From G963556115 sp963677015 (lineage in GTDB: Bacteria; Planctomycetota; SZUA-567), in assembly GCA_963677015.1 (NCBI GenBank), contig OY781533.1:620001-684000 (forward strand): 64,000 nt of DNA, read 5' to 3'. Both the position numbers and the translations under genes were made by a program. The notes under the pieces are model-generated. The model saw nothing but the letters and a program-made list of their open reading frames with translations, made no database searches and was not told the origin of the DNA. Below, piece by piece: positions 43,230 to 51,238 of the stretch; the first letter of the stretch is position 1, and every line of letters begins with the position of its first letter.

Positions 43230-45230
43230 ATGAATAACAGGGCATATACCGGTAGAATAGGTCTGGAAGGGATATTGCTGGTGTTGGCACCGCTCCCGAT
43301 ATTGTTTGTCGTCTGTGAGGGTAATCCCTGGGGACTTAGAATTGAGACTCTTCTTGCTGGTGGTGCGTCATTATTGCTGCTGGCATCGTCGGTGACTCTG
43401 CTGCGCCGCCCGGGAATCGGAAAGCTTCTGGGGATTCTCGCTGTAATTTTAGGATATATTTCCACTCTGCACTTTGTCTTGGGCAGTCAGTCTGAGACCC
43501 TGGCGGTGACCGTTCTCTTTATTGCCGCGTTTTTTGCTTTTTTTGATTTTGCCCCTAAAATAACTAATAACCCGAGTACTGCTCCGAGCAGGTCCATAAG
43601 ACGTTCTTTCTGGGGCAGTCTGGTGCTGATACCTTTTCTGCTGATAAATATGTTCCTGCAGACATTTGATATCAGGTATGCCCCCTGGCTGGTTGCAATA
43701 TCGGTGCTTTTATCATTTGTGATGTATTTGCATTGCGCGCTGCTCTTCAAATCTCTGTGGCGGGTACTTATGTCTCTGGTACTGGTATTTTTTCTGAGCA
43801 CCTCATTGCAGGCGGGTTTGTATAGCAGTAGTTATTTTCTCGGAGCCATAATGGTGGTTATGCAGCTGGTACTGCTGCCGCGCCAGAAAGAGAAATTTGA
43901 GCCGAGAGAACAGTGGTGGGAGGTTTTGCTGACCCATCCGGCGCGGGTACTGCTGACTACTTTTCTGATTCTATGTTTTTGCGGTACTTTGCTGCTCCTG
44001 ATACCTGTCACTCATTTTGATGCGCAGATAAGTGCTGTCGATGCTGCATTTACTTCGGTGAGTGCGGTCTGTGTCACCGGGCTTATAGTCCTTGACACGC
44101 CGCTTGATTTTACCGTAGCCGGCCAGTCGGTGATTCTCCTGCTGATACAGCTTGGCGGTCTGGGTATAATGAGTATTACAACTGTGGCGTTACATGTTAT
44201 GGGGCGGAGAATGAGCTTGAAACAGGAACGTCTCATGACCTCCATGACCGATACGCCGCATAAGGATCTTATAAAATCACTGGCAACAATACTGAAGTAT
44301 ACCTTCATTGTTGAGTTTATCGGGGCGGTTATTCTGACTTTGTTATTTTACCGCTATGGTGATACTGTCGGGTACGCTGTATATCGTGGCTTATTTACTT
44401 CGGTGTCTGCTTTTTGTAATGCCGGATTTGCATTGCAGAGTGACAGCCTCATTCCGTATCAGAGTCAGCCGCTAATCCTTCATACTGTCGGACTGCTGAT
44501 AATTCTCGGAGGAATTGCACCGGCGGTAGCTCTTATTATTCCTAAATGGCTGGCAGGGAAGGTTATTCCCATACCGGCACGGATCGCACTTGTCACTACT
44601 GTGATAATGCTGGTGAGCGGTATGCTGGTAGTGCTGATTTTTGAATGGAATGGTTTTCTTGAGGGGTTATCAATCTTTGATAAGATTCAGAATGCCTGGT
44701 TCCAGTCGGTAACTCTCAGAACTGCCGGTTTCAATTCCGTTGACATCTCGCAGTGTGACAGTCCGACCTTTCTGGTTATGATTATTTATATGTTTATCGG
44801 CGGCAGTCCCGGCGGAACGGCCGGTGGTATAAAGACAACGACTGTAGGTATTCTGGCGATTACCTTCTGGGCGAATATTATGAATCGCCGGGATGTTATT
44901 GTTCAGAATCGGCGTATTGATCCGACTACGGTTTTCCGTGCTGTTACTATTGTTATTTCGGGTATTATTATCTGGCTGGCCGGACTTCTTATGCTTGAAG
45001 TAACGCAGCAGCTGCCGGCGCGTGAATTGGTTTTTGAAATAACTTCGGCAATAGCAACTGTCGGGCTAACTATAGGCGCGACACCTCATCTTGATGAGAT
45101 AGGCAAGGTGATAATAATTATAGCGATGTTTGTTGGAAGAATCGGGCCTATGACGCTGTTTATGCTGCTCAGTGATGATAGCAGCAGCGGCAGTTCTCAA
45201 TGTCTGGATGAAAAGATATCATTGACTTGA
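43230..45230 (+). CDS. Trk/Ktr-type K+ transporter, membrane subunit
   Basis: 666 residues with four repeats of the K+ channel-like pore loop: SVSAVCVTGLIV, SVSAFCNAGFAL, SVTLRTAGFNSV and ITSAIATVGLTIG. GGSPGGTAGGIKTTT is a hallmark of the TrkH/KtrB family. About 200 extra N-terminal residues with five or six hydrophobic segments precede the core, making it longer than KtrB (about 450). I start it at ATG 43230 with GGAG five bases upstream. It is followed by its regulatory subunit and faces away from the osmolyte operon. Confidence 0.92.
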   Translation: MNNRAYTGRIGLEGILLVLAPLPILFVVCEGNPWGLRIETLLAGGASLLLLASSVTLLRRPGIGKLLGILAVILGYISTLHFVLGSQSETLAVTVLFIAAFFAFFDFAPKITNNPSTAPSRSIRRSFWGSLVLIPFLLINMFLQTFDIRYAPWLVAISVLLSFVMYLHCALLFKSLWRVLMSLVLVFFLSTSLQAGLYSSSYFLGAIMVVMQLVLLPRQKEKFEPREQWWEVLLTHPARVLLTTFLILCFCGTLLLLIPVTHFDAQISAVDAAFTSVSAVCVTGLIVLDTPLDFTVAGQSVILLLIQLGGLGIMSITTVALHVMGRRMSLKQERLMTSMTDTPHKDLIKSLATILKYTFIVEFIGAVILTLLFYRYGDTVGYAVYRGLFTSVSAFCNAGFALQSDSLIPYQSQPLILHTVGLLIILGGIAPAVALIIPKWLAGKVIPIPARIALVTTVIMLVSGMLVVLIFEWNGFLEGLSIFDKIQNAWFQSVTLRTAGFNSVDISQCDSPTFLVMIIYMFIGGSPGGTAGGIKTTTVGILAITFWANIMNRRDVIVQNRRIDPTTVFRAVTIVISGIIIWLAGLLMLEVTQQLPARELVFEITSAIATVGLTIGATPHLDEIGKVIIIIAMFVGRIGPMTLFMLLSDDSSSGSSQCLDEKISLT

Positions 45231-45246
45231 TAAGGAGGAATAATAG

Positions 45247-45906
45247 ATGGCGCAACAGATATTAATTGTCGGGTTGGGGCAGTTTGGCATGTCACTGGCC
45301 AAGACTCTGACCGAGAAAGGAGCTGAGGTACTTGCTGTTGATGTTGATAAGGGGCTTGTTGAAGAGGCTTCTGCTTTTGTTACTCAGTCTATGATAATAA
45401 ACGCTACCGATGAAAATGAACTGGCAATGCTCGAACCCGGTAAACGTGATGCCGCTGTCTGTGCGATTGGTGACGATTCGCGGGAAGCTTCAATAATCTG
45501 TACCGCCCTTCTGCGGCAGATGGGAGCGCCGATGGTTATCTCGCGGGCCAGTGATAAGATGCATCAGCGAATTCTCGGGCTTGTCGGAGCGCACCAGGTG
45601 GTAAATCCTGAGCAGGAGTTTGGTAAGCGTTTTGCAAATAAGATTCTATACAGCAATGTGATTGTAGATACTAATCTTGGTGAAGATCTGCATCTTACTG
45701 AGATCAGCACTCAGCCGTCTATGGTTGGGAAAACACTGGTGGAGCTGGCACTGCCGAGTATTTATGGTGTTATGGTTGCGGGGATCAGAAGATCTGAGGA
45801 CGGTCGGGTGGTACAGCCTTCTCCGCATGAGCCGTTACAGGCAGATGATAATCTTATTATTGTCTCGAATGAAGCGGCAATTGCCAATCTGGTAAAAGGG
45901 ATATAG
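45247..45906 (+). CDS. Trk/Ktr K+ uptake regulatory subunit (RCK protein)
   Basis: 219 residues: an N-terminal RCK_N Rossmann domain (ILIVGLGQFGMSLAKTL, then VLAVDVDKGLVEEAS and NATDENELAML) that binds NAD(H) or adenine nucleotides, and a C-terminal RCK_C domain (about 135-219, ending LQADDNLIIVSNEAA). One RCK unit of this size is KtrA-like; classical TrkA has two. It gates the membrane subunit encoded 16 bases upstream. AAGGAGGAAT gives a strong ribosome site. Confidence 0.93.
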   Translation: MAQQILIVGLGQFGMSLAKTLTEKGAEVLAVDVDKGLVEEASAFVTQSMIINATDENELAMLEPGKRDAAVCAIGDDSREASIICTALLRQMGAPMVISRASDKMHQRILGLVGAHQVVNPEQEFGKRFANKILYSNVIVDTNLGEDLHLTEISTQPSMVGKTLVELALPSIYGVMVAGIRRSEDGRVVQPSPHEPLQADDNLIIVSNEAAIANLVKGI

Positions 45907-45908
45907 TT

Positions 45909-46580
45909 ATGAAACTTCTTTATAGTGTGCGGATTGGTACTCTGGTACTGATATTTCTTAATCTGCTTATGGCGTTCGGATCAATTTGGGTCTTTCTGCG
46001 TATGGCGCCGGCTATTGACAGTATAATCAAAAAGAATACCAATACTCTGGTGTTGTGTGAAAAGATGCTTTCCAGTATAGCGCAGAGTTCTGAAATAGAG
46101 GGTAATAATGCTGAATTTGAAAAGACTTTTTCTGAAGCTTTAGAATTGGCCCGGCGTAATATCACAGAAGCAGGTGAACCGGAGGCGATTGCAGCGATTA
46201 GTGATAATTATAAGAAAGCTTTTGCCGGAGAGCGAGAAGCGATATCCCTGACTATTTCCGCAATCATTGAATTGAGTTCACTCAATAAAAAAGCGATGGT
46301 TCTTGAGGATAAAAAAGCCCGTAAACTGGGAAGCGGCGGTGCCTGGGGGGTTGTTTTTATGGCGACTATTGTTTTTACCGTTACACTGCTGCTGGTGCGG
46401 GGACTGCGGCGTACAATGGTATCACCGCTTGAAGAGATAAATGCTGTGGTTCAGGCTAATCTTAGAGGAGATACAATGCGCCGGTGTTTTGGTACCGGAA
46501 TACCTAAAGATGTAAAAGTGTTGTATGATGGTATAAATGATATACTTGACGGTAGCAGTAAACGTAAGATTATGAAGTAA
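45909..46580 (+). CDS. Small receptor-like membrane protein in the K+ uptake operon
   Basis: 223 residues with two membrane helices (GTLVLIFLNLLMAFGSIWVF and WGVVFMATIVFTVTLLLV) flanking a helical outside domain of about 100 residues, then a short HAMP-like cytoplasmic part (RRTMVSPLEEINAVVQ). This is the sensing half of a chemoreceptor or histidine kinase without any output domain. It starts two bases after the RCK gene stop and is surely cotranscribed. A role in sensing ions or osmotic state for the transporter is speculative; it may also be a truncated receptor. Confidence 0.65.
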   Translation: MKLLYSVRIGTLVLIFLNLLMAFGSIWVFLRMAPAIDSIIKKNTNTLVLCEKMLSSIAQSSEIEGNNAEFEKTFSEALELARRNITEAGEPEAIAAISDNYKKAFAGEREAISLTISAIIELSSLNKKAMVLEDKKARKLGSGGAWGVVFMATIVFTVTLLLVRGLRRTMVSPLEEINAVVQANLRGDTMRRCFGTGIPKDVKVLYDGINDILDGSSKRKIMK

Positions 46581-46698
46581 GCCATAAGCCTGAAAGTGTA
46601 TATTTTAGTTATTATGTATGTTTAATAATTTGTGGATTTATGCTTAGTTATTTTATTTTATCTTCATTGGTGTTTATTATTAAGTGATTAATATCAGG

Positions 46699-46732
46699 GG
46701 CGATTTCGAGAGTTTATCCCGGAATCGCCTTT
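46699..46732 (+). terminator. Probable terminator of the K+ uptake operon
   Basis: GGCGATT pairs with AATCGCC, followed by TTTAG. It lies about 120 bases after the last gene of the operon. The T tract is short. Confidence 0.55.
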
Positions 46733-46856
46733 AGTATACGCGTAATAGCTGTTACAGCGGTTGTTTGTTTTTTGAAGTATAGGAATTTGTTTTGGGTAAC
46801 TGCAGGGCATTAAAAATTATTAACGCCGTTAGATATTTTTCTTAAACAGGTAAATA

Positions 46857-47891
46857 TTAGGATTTATAACTTTGAGCGAGTGTTTTTCTTCTGCTACCTG
46901 CCAGCAGAAGATTACTGAAACCTGCGTCGCAGAGCATTTTTTTGCAATTAGCTATATCCATACCCCGGTTGTTTGCAGTCTCTGTTTCTGTATCACGGGG
47001 ATTAGCACCACATTCGGCATATACTACATTCGCTCCGCTGCTCAGCCCGATAAGATTGGGTTCATGCACGGCAATATTTTTAGTTTCTTTACACGCGATA
47101 CTGGCTAAAGCGACTACTGCGGTTATTTGTCCGAGGCGTAAATTGGTTATTTGTCCGAACTCGGCCAGCGGAGAGTCAGGCAGGTAAATGCGCCGCATTG
47201 TCGCATGCTGGAAACAGCCGTATTCTATACCGATGAATAATTGCTCCACCAATTCCGCCGGACTATGTTCTGGGCCTATAGGCTCGCAGCAATAATACCA
47301 ATCCAGTCCGGCTTCCTTTATTGCCTTAATACTCTTTATCCTATCTTCTGGGTCGAGCGCAGTATCAATACCTTCACGCAGGCGACAGACATGATAGGCG
47401 CCTGATATGCCGGCATTTTTCAGTTCGTTTGCCTGATCTTTGGTTATATCCCCGATATTTATGACTAAATTCGGGCAGTTTTCAAGGTTTGTCTTTAGCA
47501 GATTGATTGAGTTTAGCAGTCGGTCAAAGTTAAAGTTATGCATCGCCATAAGAAAGATGGCAAAGACGTCATTTCCGCTATTAAAGTTTATAGCCGAGTC
47601 TAATAGCGCTGAATCGGACATGTGCGAAGGGGAAAATTTTGTGTGTCCTTCGGCGAAGCTGCAGAATTTGCAGCCGCCTGGACAGGAATCAATTTCTATG
47701 CCTATCTGTCCGAGAATGATGGCTTCATTCTGAAAACGCTTGCGGCTGATGCTGTCGGCTACAGCACGTATCAGACCCGCTTCCAGGGATGTTTCAGGAA
47801 GATCAAGCATAAATATACATTCTTGAGAGTTTGGTGCTTTACCTTCAAGTGCATTATTTAAAATTCGTTCCAGCTCCGATGATGTGTTCAT
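46857..47891 (-). CDS. BioB-like radical-SAM protein, function unknown
   Basis: 344 residues of the biotin-synthase-like radical-SAM group. The cluster motif is CPGGCKFCSF near residue 80 (CxxxCxxC), followed by HMSDSALLDSAINFNSGND, NIGDITKDQANELKNAGISG, a YHVCRLREG segment and YLPDSPLAEFGQITNLRLGQ. The last half resembles BioB/HydE/PylB in the barrel pattern, but I cannot place it in a named family. I chose ATG 47891, with AAGGAG upstream; the open frame extends 52 codons further without conservation. It is monocistronic. It is not BioB, since the auxiliary-cluster motif is not evident. Confidence 0.7.
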   Translation of the reverse strand: MNTSSELERILNNALEGKAPNSQECIFMLDLPETSLEAGLIRAVADSISRKRFQNEAIILGQIGIEIDSCPGGCKFCSFAEGHTKFSPSHMSDSALLDSAINFNSGNDVFAIFLMAMHNFNFDRLLNSINLLKTNLENCPNLVINIGDITKDQANELKNAGISGAYHVCRLREGIDTALDPEDRIKSIKAIKEAGLDWYYCCEPIGPEHSPAELVEQLFIGIEYGCFQHATMRRIYLPDSPLAEFGQITNLRLGQITAVVALASIACKETKNIAVHEPNLIGLSSGANVVYAECGANPRDTETETANNRGMDIANCKKMLCDAGFSNLLLAGSRRKTLAQSYKS

Positions 47892-48472
47892 TATTATACT
47901 CCTTATTATCAATGTATCATATAAGGGTACTTTATAGTAGAACTTATTATTATGCAATGCCTGAGGAGTATATTGTTTGTATATTACCAAAAATACCGGT
48001 AATTGTTGCATTCTTTGAAATTGTAAAAAAAAAAAGCCTCCCAGCAAATGATGGCTAGAGAAGCATGCAATAGTTGTTTATTGTTTAAGAATGTTTAGAG
48101 TGAATATTTACTCTTAATGAAAATAAATATACGGATTAATATTTGGGCGGTATTCTTTTGTCGTTAGCATTGTGTTAAATTGATTATAATTAAAATAATA
48201 ATTTTAAAGAGGTGTTTTTGAGTGAAAATAGCGGCTAATAATAAAGTGCTAGGATTTTGAATAGTATGTTTTATGAGAAAATGATTAAAAGTGCTTAATA
48301 AATAGAAATATGCTTGTTTTAACGGTAAATTGTTAATGGGAATATGTTGTAAATAAGATGTGAATAAAACATTATTATTTTGCTAATTTTATGGATTAAG
48401 GCTCTTTTGCGCTTGCTAAAAAAAGAAACTATGCTAGAGTATAGTTGCAAATTGCGGTGAAAGGATAGGGTC
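47892..48472. other. Divergent intergenic region, radical-SAM gene and diguanylate cyclase
   Basis: About 580 AT-rich bases with an A12 tract near 48027. Apart from the promoter-like site at 48407-48435, I see nothing that can be assigned. Confidence 0.4.
48407..48435 (+). promoter_or_regulatory. Candidate sigma-70 promoter for the diguanylate cyclase gene
   Basis: TTGCGC (48407-48412), 17 bases, then TATGCT (48430-48435). The start codon is 37 bases beyond. Confidence 0.45.
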
Positions 48473-50167
48473 TTGGAAGATGATACAGTGAGGCAGGAGA
48501 TTAGCAGACTGAAAACTAAGAATAGTCTGCTGCTGCAGTATAAGAAAAAATATGAGTTTATTGAGAATGTTTCCGGTGAAGCTGTAATAATTTTTGATTC
48601 GGAGTTTTCATGCCTGAACATAAATTATAGAGGTATAGAATTATTTGGTTACAGTTTTACCGAGGCGCTTGGTAAACAGGTTTGTGAATTTTTTACTGAA
48701 GAATACTGTAAAATAGAGAAAGAAGCGTCATGGGGACATAAGGAAAGTTCTTTTGAAGCGTTGATGCTCCGAAAGAATGGAGAGCAGTTCTGGGCGCTGG
48801 TTTACGGTAAGAGTATCAGTTATGACGGTATAGAGGTACGGGCTCTTGCCTGTCGTGATATAAGTAATAAAAAGAAGATGGAGAATGATATTCTGCTTCT
48901 TCGTGATGAGTATCAGGCAATTTTTAATAATACTCAGGTAGGAATACTTCTCACCTCTTCTGATAGGATTATCAGACGGGTTAATCAGAAATTTGTTGAA
49001 ATAATGGGATATAAACATTCCAGCGAACTTATTGGCAAGAGTATTGAAGTATGTCATATCCGTTATAAAAGTTTTCTGGATTTTGGCTCGGCCTTTTATA
49101 CCCAGTTGCTGGAAGGAAAGAAGGTAAAGACTGAATACCGTTTCAGAAATTCCGGTGGTGAGGCTGTCTGGATGAGTGTGAGCGGTTCGCTTATATCTAA
49201 AGATGAACATCCGACATTGGATAAAGGGGTTGTCTGGGTTTTTGAGGATATAAGTGATAAGAAGCTTGCCGATGAAAAGCTCAAAGCGGCGTACCATGAG
49301 ATGGAGGTAATATTTAATAACTCACTGGTCGGGCTGCTTATGGTGCGGCCATTTCGTAAAATTTACAAGGCAAATCAGGTCCTGGCAAATATTATGGGGT
49401 TCGATTCGCCGGCTGAGCTTGAAGGAAAATCAACTCGTATACTTTTTGATTCGGAAAGTAATTTTATAAAATTTAAAGATAAGTTTTACCCTGCGCTGGT
49501 CCGTAAATCGCTGCATGCCGGAGATTTTCAGGTTTTTCGTGCTGATGGCAATGTGATTTGGGTCTCGGTATCCGGTAAAGTCCTGGATGATTGTGAACCG
49601 CCGAATCTTAATGTTGGGGTGATCTGGTCTATAATTGATATAACAAAGAGAAAAGAGGCAGAAGAAAAACTGCTGGAACTTTCCCGAACCGACAGTCTTA
49701 CCGGTATTTATAATCGTCGTTATTTTTATGAACTGGCTGCATATGAACTTGAAGTTCATAAAAGGTATGGCAGGCCATTTGCCTATGCTATTATTGACAT
49801 TGATCATTTTAAAATGATCAATGACACCTATGGACATACTATTGGGGATAAGGCTCTGAGCTTTTTTGCCGGAGTATTGCAAAAAAACATTCGCCGGACT
49901 GACATTGTCGGCAGGATAGGAGGCGAGGAGTTCGGTATATGTCTGCTTGAGGTTGATTTAAAACAGGCTTTGACAATTCTAAATAATATCCGTTCGCAAT
50001 TATTAAAGGTTCTTCCTGATACGGCGGAAGGTATTCCTATGCTTACGATGAGTGTCGGTTGTGTGATTGTTTCAAAAAATGAGGATATGGAAGAGGCGGT
50101 GAAACGGGCTGATGACCTGCTCTATAAAGCAAAGGAGCAGGGGCGGGACCGGATATTGATTTCGTAA
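48473..50167 (+). CDS. Diguanylate cyclase with three PAS domains
   Basis: 564 residues, with no membrane segment: three PAS domains (about 20-135, 145-265 and 270-395, each ending in a PAC-like strand before DISNKKK, DISDKKL or DITKRKEAEEKL) and a C-terminal GGDEF domain (about 400-564). The active-site motif is GGEEF (GRIGGEEFGICL), with DIDHFKMINDTYGH and RADDLLYKAKEQGRD, so it should be an active c-di-GMP synthase. No RxxD inhibitory site is obvious. It starts at TTG 48473 after AAAGGATAG. The signal sensed by the PAS domains is unknown. Confidence 0.9.
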   Translation: MEDDTVRQEISRLKTKNSLLLQYKKKYEFIENVSGEAVIIFDSEFSCLNINYRGIELFGYSFTEALGKQVCEFFTEEYCKIEKEASWGHKESSFEALMLRKNGEQFWALVYGKSISYDGIEVRALACRDISNKKKMENDILLLRDEYQAIFNNTQVGILLTSSDRIIRRVNQKFVEIMGYKHSSELIGKSIEVCHIRYKSFLDFGSAFYTQLLEGKKVKTEYRFRNSGGEAVWMSVSGSLISKDEHPTLDKGVVWVFEDISDKKLADEKLKAAYHEMEVIFNNSLVGLLMVRPFRKIYKANQVLANIMGFDSPAELEGKSTRILFDSESNFIKFKDKFYPALVRKSLHAGDFQVFRADGNVIWVSVSGKVLDDCEPPNLNVGVIWSIIDITKRKEAEEKLLELSRTDSLTGIYNRRYFYELAAYELEVHKRYGRPFAYAIIDIDHFKMINDTYGHTIGDKALSFFAGVLQKNIRRTDIVGRIGGEEFGICLLEVDLKQALTILNNIRSQLLKVLPDTAEGIPMLTMSVGCVIVSKNEDMEEAVKRADDLLYKAKEQGRDRILIS

Positions 50168-50315
50168 TAATATTTTGAAGATTATTTTTTTTCTGTGTAA
50201 GGTTGACCGGAGTATAATTTTTTTTGTATCACGGGTAAAAAATTAAGTTTTATTATTTACTGTGGAGCATTATAATATTATTACTGTTATACAAGTTGGT
50301 TCGAAGGATATTGCT

Positions 50316-51113
50316 ATGGCGCTGGTTAATCTTAATGATGTTGATATGTATTATGAGGAAAAGGGAGAGGGGTATCCGCTGATTCTCATTGCCGGTCTGA
50401 TGAGTGATTCTCAGAGTTGGTTGCCGGCATGTAACTCTCTGGCGGAGTATTATAGAGTTATAATGCCTGATAACCGCGGGGCAGGTAGAACCGTACCGTC
50501 TGATATTGATAACAGTATTGAACTGATGGCGGGTGATATTATGGCTCTTGCCGATTATCTTGGCTTGGAAAAATTTGCTGTGCTAGGACATTCTATGGGA
50601 GGATTTGTTGCTCAGACTCTGGCGCTGCAGGCTCCGGATAGAATTGAACTGCTGATTCTGGAAGCGACAGGAACGGTAAATTCCGCAACGAATAATAGCT
50701 TATTTCAGTCCTGGCTTCAGCAGCGTAAGGATAATTATGATCTTTATGCCTGGTATTCAGAGATATTTGAATGGATCTTTTCACCGGTAGTTACTGATAA
50801 CAGTGTAGTGCTGAAGTCTTTCCTTGATTATTCGGTTAATTATCCATACCCGCAGGGAGTGGAGGCATTAGCGAAGCAATTATGCGCGATAGAGAATTTT
50901 GATATGCGTAAAGATGCAGCTGGCATCTCTCAGCCTGTGCTGGTTATCGGAGGAGAACTTGACCGTCTATTTCCGGTTGTTGGCGTAGTCTCAGACTTTT
51001 CAGAAATTTCCCGGCATGAGATATCCATAATCTCGGGAGCGGCTCATGCGGTGCATGTGGAGAAGATGGAGGAGTTTGTGGAGGCGGTGTGTGCATTTCT
51101 TGATCGTGAATGA
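50316..51113 (+). CDS. Alpha/beta hydrolase
   Basis: 265 residues with the alpha/beta hydrolase fold: an oxyanion-region LILIAGLMSDSQSW, the nucleophile elbow LGHSMGGFVAQ (serine near residue 90), the acid in GGELDRLFP, and histidine in SGAAHAVHVE near the C-terminus. It resembles the 3-oxoadipate enol-lactonase/haloperoxidase-like group, but the substrate is unknown. I chose ATG 50316 because AAGGA lies seven bases upstream; the open frame extends 18 codons further. It is convergent with the chemoreceptor gene. Confidence 0.88.
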   Translation: MALVNLNDVDMYYEEKGEGYPLILIAGLMSDSQSWLPACNSLAEYYRVIMPDNRGAGRTVPSDIDNSIELMAGDIMALADYLGLEKFAVLGHSMGGFVAQTLALQAPDRIELLILEATGTVNSATNNSLFQSWLQQRKDNYDLYAWYSEIFEWIFSPVVTDNSVVLKSFLDYSVNYPYPQGVEALAKQLCAIENFDMRKDAAGISQPVLVIGGELDRLFPVVGVVSDFSEISRHEISIISGAAHAVHVEKMEEFVEAVCAFLDRE

Positions 51114-51238
51114 CCGTTTCATTATAGAGCTTTTATCAAGAGTATTTTTTGTGGTACGATCCGTATTCTGATCGTAACACATTTTTAAATTCAGGTTTGT
51201 CTGAATTAATCCTGAACACTCCGGATAAAAGCTGTTAG

